This document shows, one piece after another, positions 35,201 through 43,536 of a DNA stretch of 64,000 nucleotides. A program made the translations under genes and the position numbers. The notes under the pieces were generated by a model. It made no database searches. It was given only the letters and a program-made list of their open reading frames with translations, and was not told where the DNA came from. Numbering within the stretch: the first letter of the stretch is position 1; each line of letters opens with the position of its first letter. Origin of the DNA: CAWAMD01 sp963783045 (GTDB taxonomy: Bacteria > Actinomycetota > Nitriliruptoria > Nitriliruptorales > Nitriliruptoraceae). Location of the stretch: the NCBI GenBank assembly GCA_963783045.1, contig CAWAMD010000002.1:496001-560000 (forward strand), written 5' to 3'.

Positions 35201-36301
35201 TTAGAAGAAGACCGACCGGCGCCCCATGAGGTTGCGGAACAGCATCTGCTGGATGGTGTCGCGCACCCGGTCGGTCAGGTCGAAAACCGCCATCGGGTCG
35301 TCGGCGGCCTCGGGTCCGTACTCCGTCGTGTCGATCGGCTCGCCGTACTCGATGTGCCACTTCGACGGCAGTGGCAGCAGCGCGACCGGGCCGAGCACCG
35401 GCAGCAGCGGCATCTGGGCGACGACCGGGAAGTACGGGAACCCGAGGAGCCGCGCCAGCGTCTTCAGGTTGTACAGCAGCGGGTAGATCTCCTCGCTGCC
35501 GATGATGGCGGTCGGCACGATCGGCACCTGCGAGCGCAGAGCCGTGGCCACGAACCCGCCACGACCGAACCGCTGCAGCTTGTAACGGTCCTTGTAGGGC
35601 TTCCCGATGCCCTTGAAGCCCTCCGGCCAGACGGCGACGAGCTCACCGCTGTCGAGCAACCGGTCAGCATCTCCGCCCGACGCCAGGGTCGCGCCGGACT
35701 TGCGGCCGATCTCGCCGACGACCGGCAGACGGAAGACGAGGTCGGCCGCGAGCTCGCGGGCGTGCCGGCCGGTCTGCTCGTAGATGTCGAGCCGGGTCAT
35801 GAGCGCGTCGGCGGGCAGGGTCCCGGCGTGGTTGGCCACGATGAGTCCGCCACCGCCCGGCAGGTGCTCGGCGCCCTGGCTCGTGACCCGCCAGTAGTAG
35901 CGGTAGAACGGGCGCAGCAGCGGCATCAGGGCGTGGGTGGTGAAGTCCGCGTCGAAGCCGAACTCGTCGATGTGGTAGTCGCCGGTGAGCCGCCGACGGA
36001 GGAACCCGGCGACGACCTTCACGTGGTCGAGCCAGCGGTCGCCGAGGGCGTCACGCAGCCCCTCGAGGAGGTCGATGCCACCGCTCGGGCGGACCGGCTC
36101 GGGCTCGGGCCGTCCCCCGGACGGCTCGGGCGGCAGGGCGTCCTCCGGTGCGTGGACACGGCAGTACCCGTCGATGACCGCGTAGTTCCGGCACGGCCGG
36201 CCGTCGGCGGTCAGCGCCGCACACCGCGGCCGTCCACCGCCGTGAGCCCGGGCGGCGCGCTCCTCCTCGATGGAGATCACGCGGGCGTCCCCGTTCGCCA
36301 T
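35201..36301 (-). CDS. PlsC-type acyltransferase with N-terminal cysteine/histidine motif
   Basis: A 366-residue protein. Residues about 24-48 hold a small metal-site-like module RCAALTADGRPCRNYAVIDG then YCRVH (Cys x8 Cys ... Cys x2 His), as in DUF5763. From residue 90 on is a 1-acylglycerol-3-phosphate acyltransferase-like domain with the HX4D-type motif in LIVANHAGTLPADALM, the FPEG-like VAVWPEGFKG, and IVPTAIIGSEE. The ATG at 36301 follows GAGGAGGACG. It follows an epimerase gene in an operon that begins with a BldC-like regulator, a grouping known in other actinobacteria. It probably acts on membrane or envelope lipids. The exact acceptor is unknown. Confidence 0.85.
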   Translation of the reverse strand: MANGDARVISIEEERAARAHGGGRPRCAALTADGRPCRNYAVIDGYCRVHAPEDALPPEPSGGRPEPEPVRPSGGIDLLEGLRDALGDRWLDHVKVVAGFLRRRLTGDYHIDEFGFDADFTTHALMPLLRPFYRYYWRVTSQGAEHLPGGGGLIVANHAGTLPADALMTRLDIYEQTGRHARELAADLVFRLPVVGEIGRKSGATLASGGDADRLLDSGELVAVWPEGFKGIGKPYKDRYKLQRFGRGGFVATALRSQVPIVPTAIIGSEEIYPLLYNLKTLARLLGFPYFPVVAQMPLLPVLGPVALLPLPSKWHIEYGEPIDTTEYGPEAADDPMAVFDLTDRVRDTIQQMLFRNLMGRRSVFF

Positions 36302-36314
36302 CGTCACGTCCTCC

Positions 36315-37385
36315 TCACATCCCGCGCCGGGCGGCCACGAACCGTTCCTGTCCCTTGCGCTGGATGAAGTCGTAGAGCTCGCGCTCCCAGCGCACGACCT
36401 CCTCACGGTTCACGATGCCGCTGATCCGTCGCCGCGCGACGAAGTCCTCGAAGGTGGACCTCGTCGAGTACGCCGGCTCGTACCCGAACACGTTCCGCAA
36501 CCGGGCGATGTCGGCGACGCGCCCGAACTGCAGGAACCGCAGCTGTTCCGGTGAGAAGTCGACCCGCCGGCTGCGACGCACCACCGCGGCCACCGCGCTG
36601 ACGAGCGGCATCGGGACGGGCACCGGCGGCCGCCCGGAGAGCCGGCTGCACTGCGAGAGGTAGAGCACGCCGGGCCCCGCGACGTTGTACACGCCGCTGT
36701 GATCCTCGGTGACCGCGCGCCGCAGCACCTCGACAGCATCGTCCTCGTGCACGAACTGCAGCCGCGGGTCGTAGCCGAACACGCTCGGCAGCACCGGCAG
36801 CGAGAAGAAGCCGGCCATCGCCGAGTTCATGCGTGCGCCGAGGAAGTTCGCGAACCGGAGCATGGTCAGGGTGACGTCGCGGCGGCGACGCCCGAAGGCC
36901 CGCGCGTACCCCTCGATCTCGGTCGCGTCCTTCGCGTACCCGGACTTCGGGGGGACGCGCGGGGTGTCCTCCTCGCGGAACAGCGCCGGGTCGGTGTAGT
37001 CGCTGCCGTAGACCGCGGTGGTCGACTTCAGGACGAAGCGGCGCACGGTGTCGGCCTTCTGCGCCGCCGCGAGCAGCTGCATCGCCCCGATGACGTTCTG
37101 CTCCTTCATGGGTCCCCGACCGCCGGCGCTGCCCGGCGCCGTGTGGGTGCTCATGTGGACGATCGTGTCGACCTCCGTGGCCGTGATCACCCGCGCGACG
37201 AGCGGGTTGCGGATGTCCGCACGGACGAACTCGGTGCGGGTGAGGTCGTGATGGGGCTCGTGCGTGTCCACGCCGACCAGATAGGCGACGTCGTCACGCT
37301 GCTCGAGCTCGCCCGCGAGCATCCCCGCGAGCTCGCCCGAGATGCCGGTGATGAGGACGCGGCGGCCCTTCACGTTGTCAGCCAC
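36315..37385 (-). CDS. NAD-dependent epimerase/dehydratase family protein
   Basis: A 356-residue extended SDR. The nucleotide motif is LITGISGELAGMLAGEL (GxxGxxG variant), the acidic cofactor residue is in VGVDTHEP, and the catalytic S/YxxxK site is STTAVYGSD with SGYAKDATEIEGY. The substrate is probably a nucleotide sugar, or none if it is regulatory. The GTG at 37385 follows GAGGAGGCG. It lies 13 bp before the acyltransferase gene and is presumably co-transcribed with it. Confidence 0.88.
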   Translation of the reverse strand: MADNVKGRRVLITGISGELAGMLAGELEQRDDVAYLVGVDTHEPHHDLTRTEFVRADIRNPLVARVITATEVDTIVHMSTHTAPGSAGGRGPMKEQNVIGAMQLLAAAQKADTVRRFVLKSTTAVYGSDYTDPALFREEDTPRVPPKSGYAKDATEIEGYARAFGRRRRDVTLTMLRFANFLGARMNSAMAGFFSLPVLPSVFGYDPRLQFVHEDDAVEVLRRAVTEDHSGVYNVAGPGVLYLSQCSRLSGRPPVPVPMPLVSAVAAVVRRSRRVDFSPEQLRFLQFGRVADIARLRNVFGYEPAYSTRSTFEDFVARRRISGIVNREEVVRWERELYDFIQRKGQERFVAARRGM

Positions 37386-37552
37386 GCGATCGCCTCCTCG
37401 CGGTGGTGGTGCGTGGTGCCGGTGCGACGGTCGATCCCGCCCACCGGTGATCCTTCGCCGGTCACGGCGCTCGCCGCGCCGTGCAGTGGCGGTTCGTGCC
37501 GTGGCGGTCCTTCGTCACTGCAGTGAACCAGAAGGCGGGGAACCCGCGTTCA

Positions 37553-38357
37553 TCACCGGGCGTCGAGCACGACCCGATCGCCCGGTCCCAGTCCGAACCG
37601 ACGTGCCGCGGACCCGCCGTTCACGGTGAGCGCGATGTGCTCGTCGCTGTCCACGAGCACGCCGGGCTCACCGGGTCCGAGGTCACCGAACGTACGCACC
37701 ACCGCGAGCCGGTGCACGTCGCCGGCGTGCTCGAAGACCACGACGTCGCCCGGAACGAGGCCCGCCGCCGGCAGCGCATCCGCCGTCGCCGCGAGCTGCA
37801 GGTTGCCGAAGTGGTCGGCCAGCGCGATCTCGGCCGCGATACGACCGGAGGCGACCTCAGCGCCGGGGACCGGAAGGGTGACGAGCCCGTCGCGTGCCGG
37901 CCCGAGGCCGGCGGGGTCGGCACCCGCGGCGATGGACGCTGCCGACGGCGAGAACAGGTCGCGGCCGTGGAAGGTCGCCGACATCGATCCGGCCCGGGGC
38001 ACGCTGAGCTCGTGGACGGCCGTGACGCCACCGAGCGCCTGCGCCGCCGCGCCGAGCAGACCGTTGTCGGGGCCGACGAGCACGTCGCCGCGTGCGGTCT
38101 CCGCGGCCACCGCGACGCGCGCGGTGCCCACCCCGGGGTCGACGACCGCCAGATGCACCGCGACGGGAAGGTGGACGACCGCCCGCGCGAGCAGCAGCGA
38201 ACCACCGCGCACGTCCTGTGGCCCCACGTCGTGCGTCAGGTCGATGATGCGCGCATGCGGTGCCCGCGCCGCGATGACGCCGTGGCACACGCCGACAAAG
38301 ACGTTCCGAGCGTCCGAAGTCGGACAGAAAGGTCACGACGTCGAAGCGTCGGCTCAC
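37553..38357 (-). CDS. SAM hydroxide adenosyltransferase (DUF62 family), frame-disrupted
   Basis: This family hydrolyses S-adenosylmethionine to adenosine and methionine. The start MSRRFDVVTFLSDFG and the body (GVCHGVIAARAPHARIIDLT, AVVDPGVGTARVAVA, LVGPDNGLLGAAAQALGG, NLQLAATADAL) match it, but they are in different frames. One extra base near 38305 separates SDFGRS from VFVGVCHG, and the 805-base span is not a multiple of three. The GTG start overlaps the stop of the BldC-like gene (GTGA). A sequencing error is likely, though a real frameshift is possible for this non-essential family. Confidence 0.8.
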
Positions 38358-38557
38358 AGGTCGGCAGGCAGCTGCACGTCGTCCGGATTCACGATCTGCG
38401 ACTCGAGATACTGCTCGAGGTCGCGCTCACGAACCCGGTAGTTGCGCCCCACGCGGACAGCCGGGAGCTCTCCGCTCCGGATGAGCCGATAGACGGTCAT
38501 CGTCGAGACGCGGAGCTGCTCAGCCACCTCGGCAGCGGTCAGGAGCGTGTCGGTCAT
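38354..38557 (-). CDS. BldC-like MerR/excisionase-type DNA-binding protein
   Basis: A 67-residue protein made of one winged HTH: LLTAAEVAEQLRVSTMTVYR, LIRSGELPAVRVGRNYRVRE, DLEQYLESQ. This is the excisionase-like/BldC fold. BldC in Streptomyces is a developmental regulator with a similar operon partner set (epimerase and acyltransferase downstream). It heads the minus-strand operon 38557-34948. It could instead be a generic excisionase-family regulator, but no phage genes are near. Confidence 0.85.
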   Translation of the reverse strand: MTDTLLTAAEVAEQLRVSTMTVYRLIRSGELPAVRVGRNYRVRERDLEQYLESQIVNPDDVQLPADL

Positions 38558-38685
38558 TGCACGAGTCTATCCACGACACACCTGGCACAGCGCCTGTTCG
38601 GCGGTCCATTGCTGCCGGCGTGCCATGCCGGGCCGGTCGGCGGGTGGTACACCATCGCTCTGCCCCGTCAGGAGTTCGGTCCCGC

Positions 38686-40164
38686 GTGCGTCGTTGCGTC
38701 CCCCGCGCCCAGGCGGCGAGCCACCGGCGGCGTCTCGGCGTGGTCGCCGTCGCAATGCTCGGCTGGCTGATGGCGTCGGCGACCGCGGCCTCGGCCCACC
38801 CGGTGGGCCTGCCCTCGTTCGCGCTCGTGGCGGCCACCGGTCCCCGCACGTTCACCGTCGAGTGGACGCCGGCGCCCGACGACCTGGTCGTGCTCGCCCG
38901 GGCGCTCGGCCTCCCGGCGGCGGATCGGGCGGCGCTGTCGGCGGACGAGCGGCGTGCGCTGCTGGCGGCGCCGGGCTTCCGTCGCTACCTGCTCCAGCAC
39001 GCGTCGGCGACGCAGGACGGCACGCCGTGTGCCGCGGACGTCACGCTCCCCGACGATCTGGAGCAGGGCAGCCCGCGCTACTCCTTCACCTGTCCCGCGC
39101 CCCTGGTCGAGGTCCGTCTGCGACTCGACCCGCTGACGGATCTCGACGCGCGCTACCGCACCCTCGCGGTCATCCCGGGCTCACGTGGGGGTGACCAGCA
39201 GGTGCTGTTCTCCTCGGCGGCGGTCGAGCACCCGGTCGCCTTCGCCGCCGCAGCCACGGCCGCCGTGGGCGAGCGCGGTGGCGAGCCGGCCGACGGGCCC
39301 GTGGCGGCCCGTCCATCGGGGCCCGACCGGTCCGTCACAGCGGGCGCCTTCGGTGGCAGCTTCCCCTTCGAGCAGCGACTCGTCGCGCTCGTCGACGCCC
39401 CGGGTTCCGTCGGGCTGGTCGCCGGCGGGGTGCTGCTCGCCCTGGCCATCGGGGCCGCCCACGCGCTGGCTCCCGGCCACGGCAAGACGATCGCAGCGGC
39501 CTACCTGGTCGGCGATCGCGGGCGCCCCCGCGACGCGCTGCTGCTGGGGCTCACCGTCTCGGCGATGCACACCGTGTCGGTGCTGGCGCTCGCCGCCGCG
39601 TTGTGGTGGCTGGCGGCGCGACCGTCGGCCGCCGCGCTGACGGGCTGGCTGTCGCTCGTCAGCGGGGTCGTGGTGCTCGTCGTCGGGCTGTGGCTCGTCC
39701 GCCGGCGCGCCAGCGAGCTACGGGATCGCCGGCCACGGTCTCCCCACGGTCACGGTCCGGCCCACGACCACGCCCACGTCCACGGACCGGCCCACGACCA
39801 CGGGCACGGACACGACCATCTGCTCCCCGACAACGTCCATCCGCTCTCGCGGCGGGGCCTCGCGGCGCTCGGCGCGGCGGGCGGGCTGCTTCCGTCGCCG
39901 ACGGCGCTGCTCGTGCTCCTCACGGCGCTCAGCCTGGGGCGTGCCGTGTTCGGGCTCGCGCTCGTCGGCGCGTTCAGCGTCGGGCTCGCGGCGACCTTGA
40001 CCGCCGTGGGGCTCGCGGTCGTCCACGGACGCGAGGTGGTGCGGCTGCGCGTCGCCTCCCGCGGACGCCTGCGTCCCGCGCTGCAGGCGCTGCCGATGCT
40101 CGGCGCGGGTGCCGTCGTCGTACTCGGCCTCGTGCTCACGGCACGGGCCGCCGCGTTCCTCTGA
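38686..40164 (+). CDS. NicO/RcnA-type nickel or cobalt exporter with N-terminal exported domain
   Basis: A 492-residue protein. A signal peptide (LGVVAVAMLGWLMASATAAS, then AHP) precedes an extracytoplasmic domain of about 190 residues. The NicO membrane core then follows, with the motif AHALAPGHGKTIAAAYLVGD, VSAMHTVSVLALAAALWWLA, a His-rich cytoplasmic loop (HGHGPAHDHAHVHGPAHDHG) and LLPSPTALLVLLTALSLGRA. The GTG at 38686 with AGGAG upstream gives a proper signal peptide; an ATG at 38557 would overlap the divergent regulator gene and is rejected. Metal specificity cannot be told. Its stop abuts the convergent gene's stop (TGATCA). Confidence 0.85.
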   Translation: MRRCVPRAQAASHRRRLGVVAVAMLGWLMASATAASAHPVGLPSFALVAATGPRTFTVEWTPAPDDLVVLARALGLPAADRAALSADERRALLAAPGFRRYLLQHASATQDGTPCAADVTLPDDLEQGSPRYSFTCPAPLVEVRLRLDPLTDLDARYRTLAVIPGSRGGDQQVLFSSAAVEHPVAFAAAATAAVGERGGEPADGPVAARPSGPDRSVTAGAFGGSFPFEQRLVALVDAPGSVGLVAGGVLLALAIGAAHALAPGHGKTIAAAYLVGDRGRPRDALLLGLTVSAMHTVSVLALAAALWWLAARPSAAALTGWLSLVSGVVVLVVGLWLVRRRASELRDRRPRSPHGHGPAHDHAHVHGPAHDHGHGHDHLLPDNVHPLSRRGLAALGAAGGLLPSPTALLVLLTALSLGRAVFGLALVGAFSVGLAATLTAVGLAVVHGREVVRLRVASRGRLRPALQALPMLGAGAVVVLGLVLTARAAAFL

Positions 40165-41352
40165 TCAGGCGCGGGCTGCGTGGTGGGGCAGCACGAGGCG
40201 GCGGAGCGCCTCGACCGCCTCGTCGGCCTCCTGGCGGGCCCGCTCGCGCATCGGCTCGGCGACGGTGACCGGGTCGTCGTGGAAGGAGTGCGGCGGCCGG
40301 CTGTTCGTCCGGTCGGCGGCGTACTCCCGCCAGGCCATCGGTGTCTCGGGTGGCAGCTTCGTGCCGGTCATCTCGGCGAAGGCGATGGTCCAGGCGCGCG
40401 GGACGACCTGGACGAGCTGGTACCCGCCCCCGCCCGTGGCGACCCAGCGGCCGGCACAAACGTCGTGGGCGAGCCGGTGCACACGGGCGACGATGTCCGC
40501 GAAGTCGTCGACGGTGAGCGACAGATGGGCCAGGGGGTCGGTGACGTGCGTGTCGCATCCGAGCTGGGACACGATCACGTCGGGCGCGAACGCGCGGACG
40601 AGCGGCTCGACCGCCGCATCGAAGGCCTGCAGCCACACCTCGCCGGGGGTGCCGGGACGGAAGGGCAGGTTGGCCGCGGACCCGGGTGCGCCCGGGCCGC
40701 CGATGTCGTCGGAGAAGCCGGTGCCCGGGAACAGGAAGCGGCCGGACTCGTGGAGCGAGACCGTGAGCACGCGGGGGTCGTCGGCGAACATCCGCTCGAC
40801 CCCGTCACCGTGGTGGACGTCCACGTCGAGGTAGCAGACCCGCTCGGCGCCGTGCTCGAGCAGCCAGTCGACGGCGACGGCGGCGTCGTTGTAGACGCAG
40901 AAGCCCGACGCGCGGTCCGGCATGGCGTGGTGCAGACCGCCGGCGGGGTTGAAGGCGTGGTCGGACTCACCGGTCCAGACCTGTCGTGCGGCCTCCTTCG
41001 ACGCAGCACAGACGTGCATGGACGCCTGGTGCATCTGCGGGAAGATCGGGTTGTCGCCCGGGCCGAGGCCGTAGGCCCAGTCGGCCTGGACGGACGGGTC
41101 GGCGCTGACGCGCTTGACCGCGTCGACGAAGTCCTGGCGGTGCAGGCGCAGCAGCTCGGCCTCGTCGTAGGCGCCCGGGAGCACCTCGGTGATCGCACGA
41201 CCGTCGATCATGCCGAGCTCGCGGATCAGCCGGACGGTCAGCTCGACGCGGACCGGATGGAGCGGGTGGCTGTCACCGAACTTGTACGCCCCGAGGTCGT
41301 CGTCCCAGACGAGCGCGACACGCCCGATCGCGTTCGGGCCCTCTCCTGCCAT
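40165..41352 (-). CDS. Histone-deacetylase-like amidohydrolase (AcuC family)
   Basis: A 395-residue zinc-dependent deacetylase of the arginase/deacetylase fold. The zinc/catalytic motifs are NPAGGLHHAMPDRASGFCVY (His pair), YLDVDVHHGDGVERMF (DxH ligands), and VSQLGCDTHVTDPLAHLSLT with a late GGGGYQ. This layout matches AcuC, which deacetylates acetyl-CoA synthetase, but other acetyl-lysine or polyamine substrates are possible. The cytoplasmic protein has the usual length. It is transcribed away from the 47-bp repeat array. Confidence 0.9.
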   Translation of the reverse strand: MAGEGPNAIGRVALVWDDDLGAYKFGDSHPLHPVRVELTVRLIRELGMIDGRAITEVLPGAYDEAELLRLHRQDFVDAVKRVSADPSVQADWAYGLGPGDNPIFPQMHQASMHVCAASKEAARQVWTGESDHAFNPAGGLHHAMPDRASGFCVYNDAAVAVDWLLEHGAERVCYLDVDVHHGDGVERMFADDPRVLTVSLHESGRFLFPGTGFSDDIGGPGAPGSAANLPFRPGTPGEVWLQAFDAAVEPLVRAFAPDVIVSQLGCDTHVTDPLAHLSLTVDDFADIVARVHRLAHDVCAGRWVATGGGGYQLVQVVPRAWTIAFAEMTGTKLPPETPMAWREYAADRTNSRPPHSFHDDPVTVAEPMRERARQEADEAVEALRRLVLPHHAARA

Positions 41353-41410
41353 GAACGGCGCCTCCTGCTCTCCTGCTGCGAGGGTACGCCTCCGGTGGCA
41401 TCGCTGTGCC

Positions 41411-41611
41411 GGCGCTACTCATGGTCGCCGGTGGCGCGCAGCGGAGCGAGCACGCACGGCGCTACTCGTGGTCGCCGGTGGCGCGCAGCGGAGCGAGCAC
41501 GCACGGCGCTACTCGTGGTCGCCGGTGGCGCGCAGCGGAGCGAGCACGCACGGCGCTACTCGTGGTCGCCGGTGGCGCGCAGCGGAGCGAGCACGCACGG
41601 CGCTACTCGTG
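41411..41611. repeat. 47-bp tandem repeat, four copies plus partial, running into a gene's end
   Basis: Copies start at 41411, 41458, 41505 and 41552 with only one base differing, and a partial fifth copy at 41599. Each begins GGCGCTACTCGTGGTCGCCG. The partial copy contains the last codons and stop (CACGAGTAG on the minus strand) of the ABC permease gene, so the array looks like repeated duplication outward from that gene's 3' end. Confidence 0.95.
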
Positions 41612-42790
41612 CCTGAGTGCTTCGACCGGGTCGAGGCGGCCGGCACGCCGCGCCGGCCAGACGCCGAAGAACACCCCGACGGCGACCGACACGCCGAGCG
41701 CGAGTGCCACCGACCAGCCGGTGACCACCGCGGGGATGGGCGCCAGACGGTCGACGAGCACGGCGAGACCGATCCCGGCGCCGAGCCCGATGAGCCCACC
41801 GACGCCCGTGAGCACGACGGCCTCGAGCAGGAACTGCCGGGTGATGTCGCGGGTCCGGGCCCCGAGCGCCTTGCGGAGCCCGATCTCCCGGGTCCGCTCG
41901 CTGACGGACACGAGCATGATGTTCGACACCCCGACGCCGCCGACGAGCAGGGAGATCCCGGCGATGGCGGCGAGGACGAGCGTGAGGATGCGCAGGACGT
42001 CGCCGACGATGCCGATGATCTCCTGCTGGGTCAGCACGGAGAACTCGCTCGGGTCGAGGGTGCGTGACAGGACCTGCTCGACGAGCCGGGTCTCGCCCGG
42101 GATGGCGGCGGTGGAGGGCGCCTCGACGAACAGCGCGTCGAGGAAGGTCGTGCCGAACAGCCGCTGGGCCGCCGTCACCGGCACGAGCACCTGCGAGTCG
42201 CGGTCGGGCCCGAACGCGCTCCCGCCGACGGGCGCGAGCACGCCGACGACCCGGAAGCGCACGCCGGCCACGGTCATCGTGCGTCCGAGCGGGTCCAGAT
42301 CGCCGAAGAGGGTCCGGGCGACGCTGTCACCGAGCACGGCCACACGGCGGCCGGTCACCACGTCGGACTCGCTGAACCCGTCCCCACGTGCGACGTCCCG
42401 GGACGCCACGTCGAGGAAGGAGTCGGTGACGCCGAGGACGGTGGAGAAGGAGCGCTCACCGGAGGCGCGGACGGCCTCGCCGGAGACGAGGTAGCCGGCG
42501 ACGCGGTCCCGGTCGCCGACGGCCCGCTGGAGCCGCTCCACGTCGGCGAGCGTGAACCGCGACCGGGACGGCCCCTGGGAGAAGTTGCCCTCCCCCGGCA
42601 CGATGATGAGGAGGTTGGATCCGAGGCCCTCGATCTGCGACGTGATCTCCTGCCGGGCACCCTGGCCGATCGCGACGAGCAGGACGACGGCCAGCACGCC
42701 GATGACGACCCCGAGGGTGGTCAGCGCCGACCGGAGCCGGTTCGCCACCACGGCCTGGAGGGCGACGCGGAGGGCCTCGCGGAGGCTCAT
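41603..42790 (-). CDS. MacB-type ABC transporter permease
   Basis: A 395-residue FtsX/MacB-fold permease: N-terminal helix (LRSALTTLGVVIGVLAVVLL), a MacB periplasmic core domain (GLGSNLLIIVPGEGNFSQ, VAVLGDSVARTLFGDLDPLG) and three C-terminal helices (ILTLVLAAIAGISLLVGGVG, VLTGVGGLIGLGAGIGLAVL, VALALGVSVAVGVFFGVWPA). SVSERTREIGLRKALGAR is the family signature. It overlaps the ATPase gene by 4 bp. With the adaptor it forms a MacAB-like export system for antibiotics, lipoproteins or peptides. Confidence 0.92.
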   Translation of the reverse strand: MSLREALRVALQAVVANRLRSALTTLGVVIGVLAVVLLVAIGQGARQEITSQIEGLGSNLLIIVPGEGNFSQGPSRSRFTLADVERLQRAVGDRDRVAGYLVSGEAVRASGERSFSTVLGVTDSFLDVASRDVARGDGFSESDVVTGRRVAVLGDSVARTLFGDLDPLGRTMTVAGVRFRVVGVLAPVGGSAFGPDRDSQVLVPVTAAQRLFGTTFLDALFVEAPSTAAIPGETRLVEQVLSRTLDPSEFSVLTQQEIIGIVGDVLRILTLVLAAIAGISLLVGGVGVSNIMLVSVSERTREIGLRKALGARTRDITRQFLLEAVVLTGVGGLIGLGAGIGLAVLVDRLAPIPAVVTGWSVALALGVSVAVGVFFGVWPARRAGRLDPVEALRHE

Positions 42791-43536
42791 GGGGGCGGCT
42801 CCCGGCCGACCCCGCCGGGGTGGGCCCGCGCCGGGTCGGTGGGCGCGTCGGCCACGATCCGGCCGTCGCGCATCTCCACCCGGCGCTGGGCGCGTAGCGC
42901 CACCTCGTCGTCGTGGGTGATGACGACGAGCGCGGTGCCCCGCTCGGTGTGGAACCGGTCGAGGAGCGTGAGGATCTCCTCGCCAGTCGCCGTGTCGAGG
43001 TTGCCGGTGGGCTCGTCGGCGAGGATGACGTCGGGTGCGGTGACGATGGCGCGCGCGATCGCGACCCGCTGCTGCTGGCCGCCCGAGAGCTCGGTCGGGC
43101 GATGGTTCATCCGGTCGGCCAGGCCGACCTGCTCGAGGGCGTCCTCGGCGAGGCGGCTGCGCTCGCGACCGGTCAGGCCGCGGTACACGAGCGGCAGCGT
43201 CACGTTGTCCCGGGCCGTCAGTCGGGACAGCAGGTGGAAGGACTGGAAGACGAACCCGATACGACGGTTGCGGAGATCCGCGAGCTCGTCGTCTGCGAGG
43301 TCACGCACGTCCCGTCCCTCGAAGCGGACCTGTCCCTCGTCGGGCCGGTCGAGCGCCCCGAGCAGGTTGAGCAGCGTGGACTTCCCGGAGCCGGACGTGC
43401 CGACCACCGCCACGTACTCCCCGGGTCCCACGGCGAGGTCGACGCCCCGTAGCGCCTGGACCACCACGTCGCTGCCGAGGTGGTAGCGGCGGTGCACGTC
43501 GACGGTCTCGATGACCGGGGCGGCTGCCGCGGTCAC
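42787..43536 (-). CDS. ABC transporter ATP-binding protein (MacB/LolD type)
   Basis: A 249-residue ATPase with Walker A GTSGSGKST, Q-loop FVFQSFHLL, signature LSGGQQQRVAIARAIV, Walker B VILADEPTGNLD and H-loop VVITHDDEVA. It is the ATPase of the adjacent MacB-type permease, sharing 4-bp overlaps with both neighbours, so the three genes are translated together. Confidence 0.94.
   Translation of the reverse strand: MTAAAAPVIETVDVHRRYHLGSDVVVQALRGVDLAVGPGEYVAVVGTSGSGKSTLLNLLGALDRPDEGQVRFEGRDVRDLADDELADLRNRRIGFVFQSFHLLSRLTARDNVTLPLVYRGLTGRERSRLAEDALEQVGLADRMNHRPTELSGGQQQRVAIARAIVTAPDVILADEPTGNLDTATGEEILTLLDRFHTERGTALVVITHDDEVALRAQRRVEMRDGRIVADAPTDPARAHPGGVGREPPP

Noticed and set aside
37386..37552. 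Small ribosomal protein gene (bL37/AURKAIP type) expected beside BldC-epimerase operons
   Set aside because: Both strands of this gap and of 38558-38685 were read and no Lys/Arg-rich short frame was found.
38557..38685. ATG at 38557 as the start of the NicO-type gene
   Set aside because: It would overlap the first bases of the divergent BldC-like gene and add 43 residues before the signal peptide; the GTG at 38686 has a ribosome site.
41411..41611. CRISPR array
   Set aside because: The 47-bp units are directly adjacent with no variable spacers and no cas genes are near.
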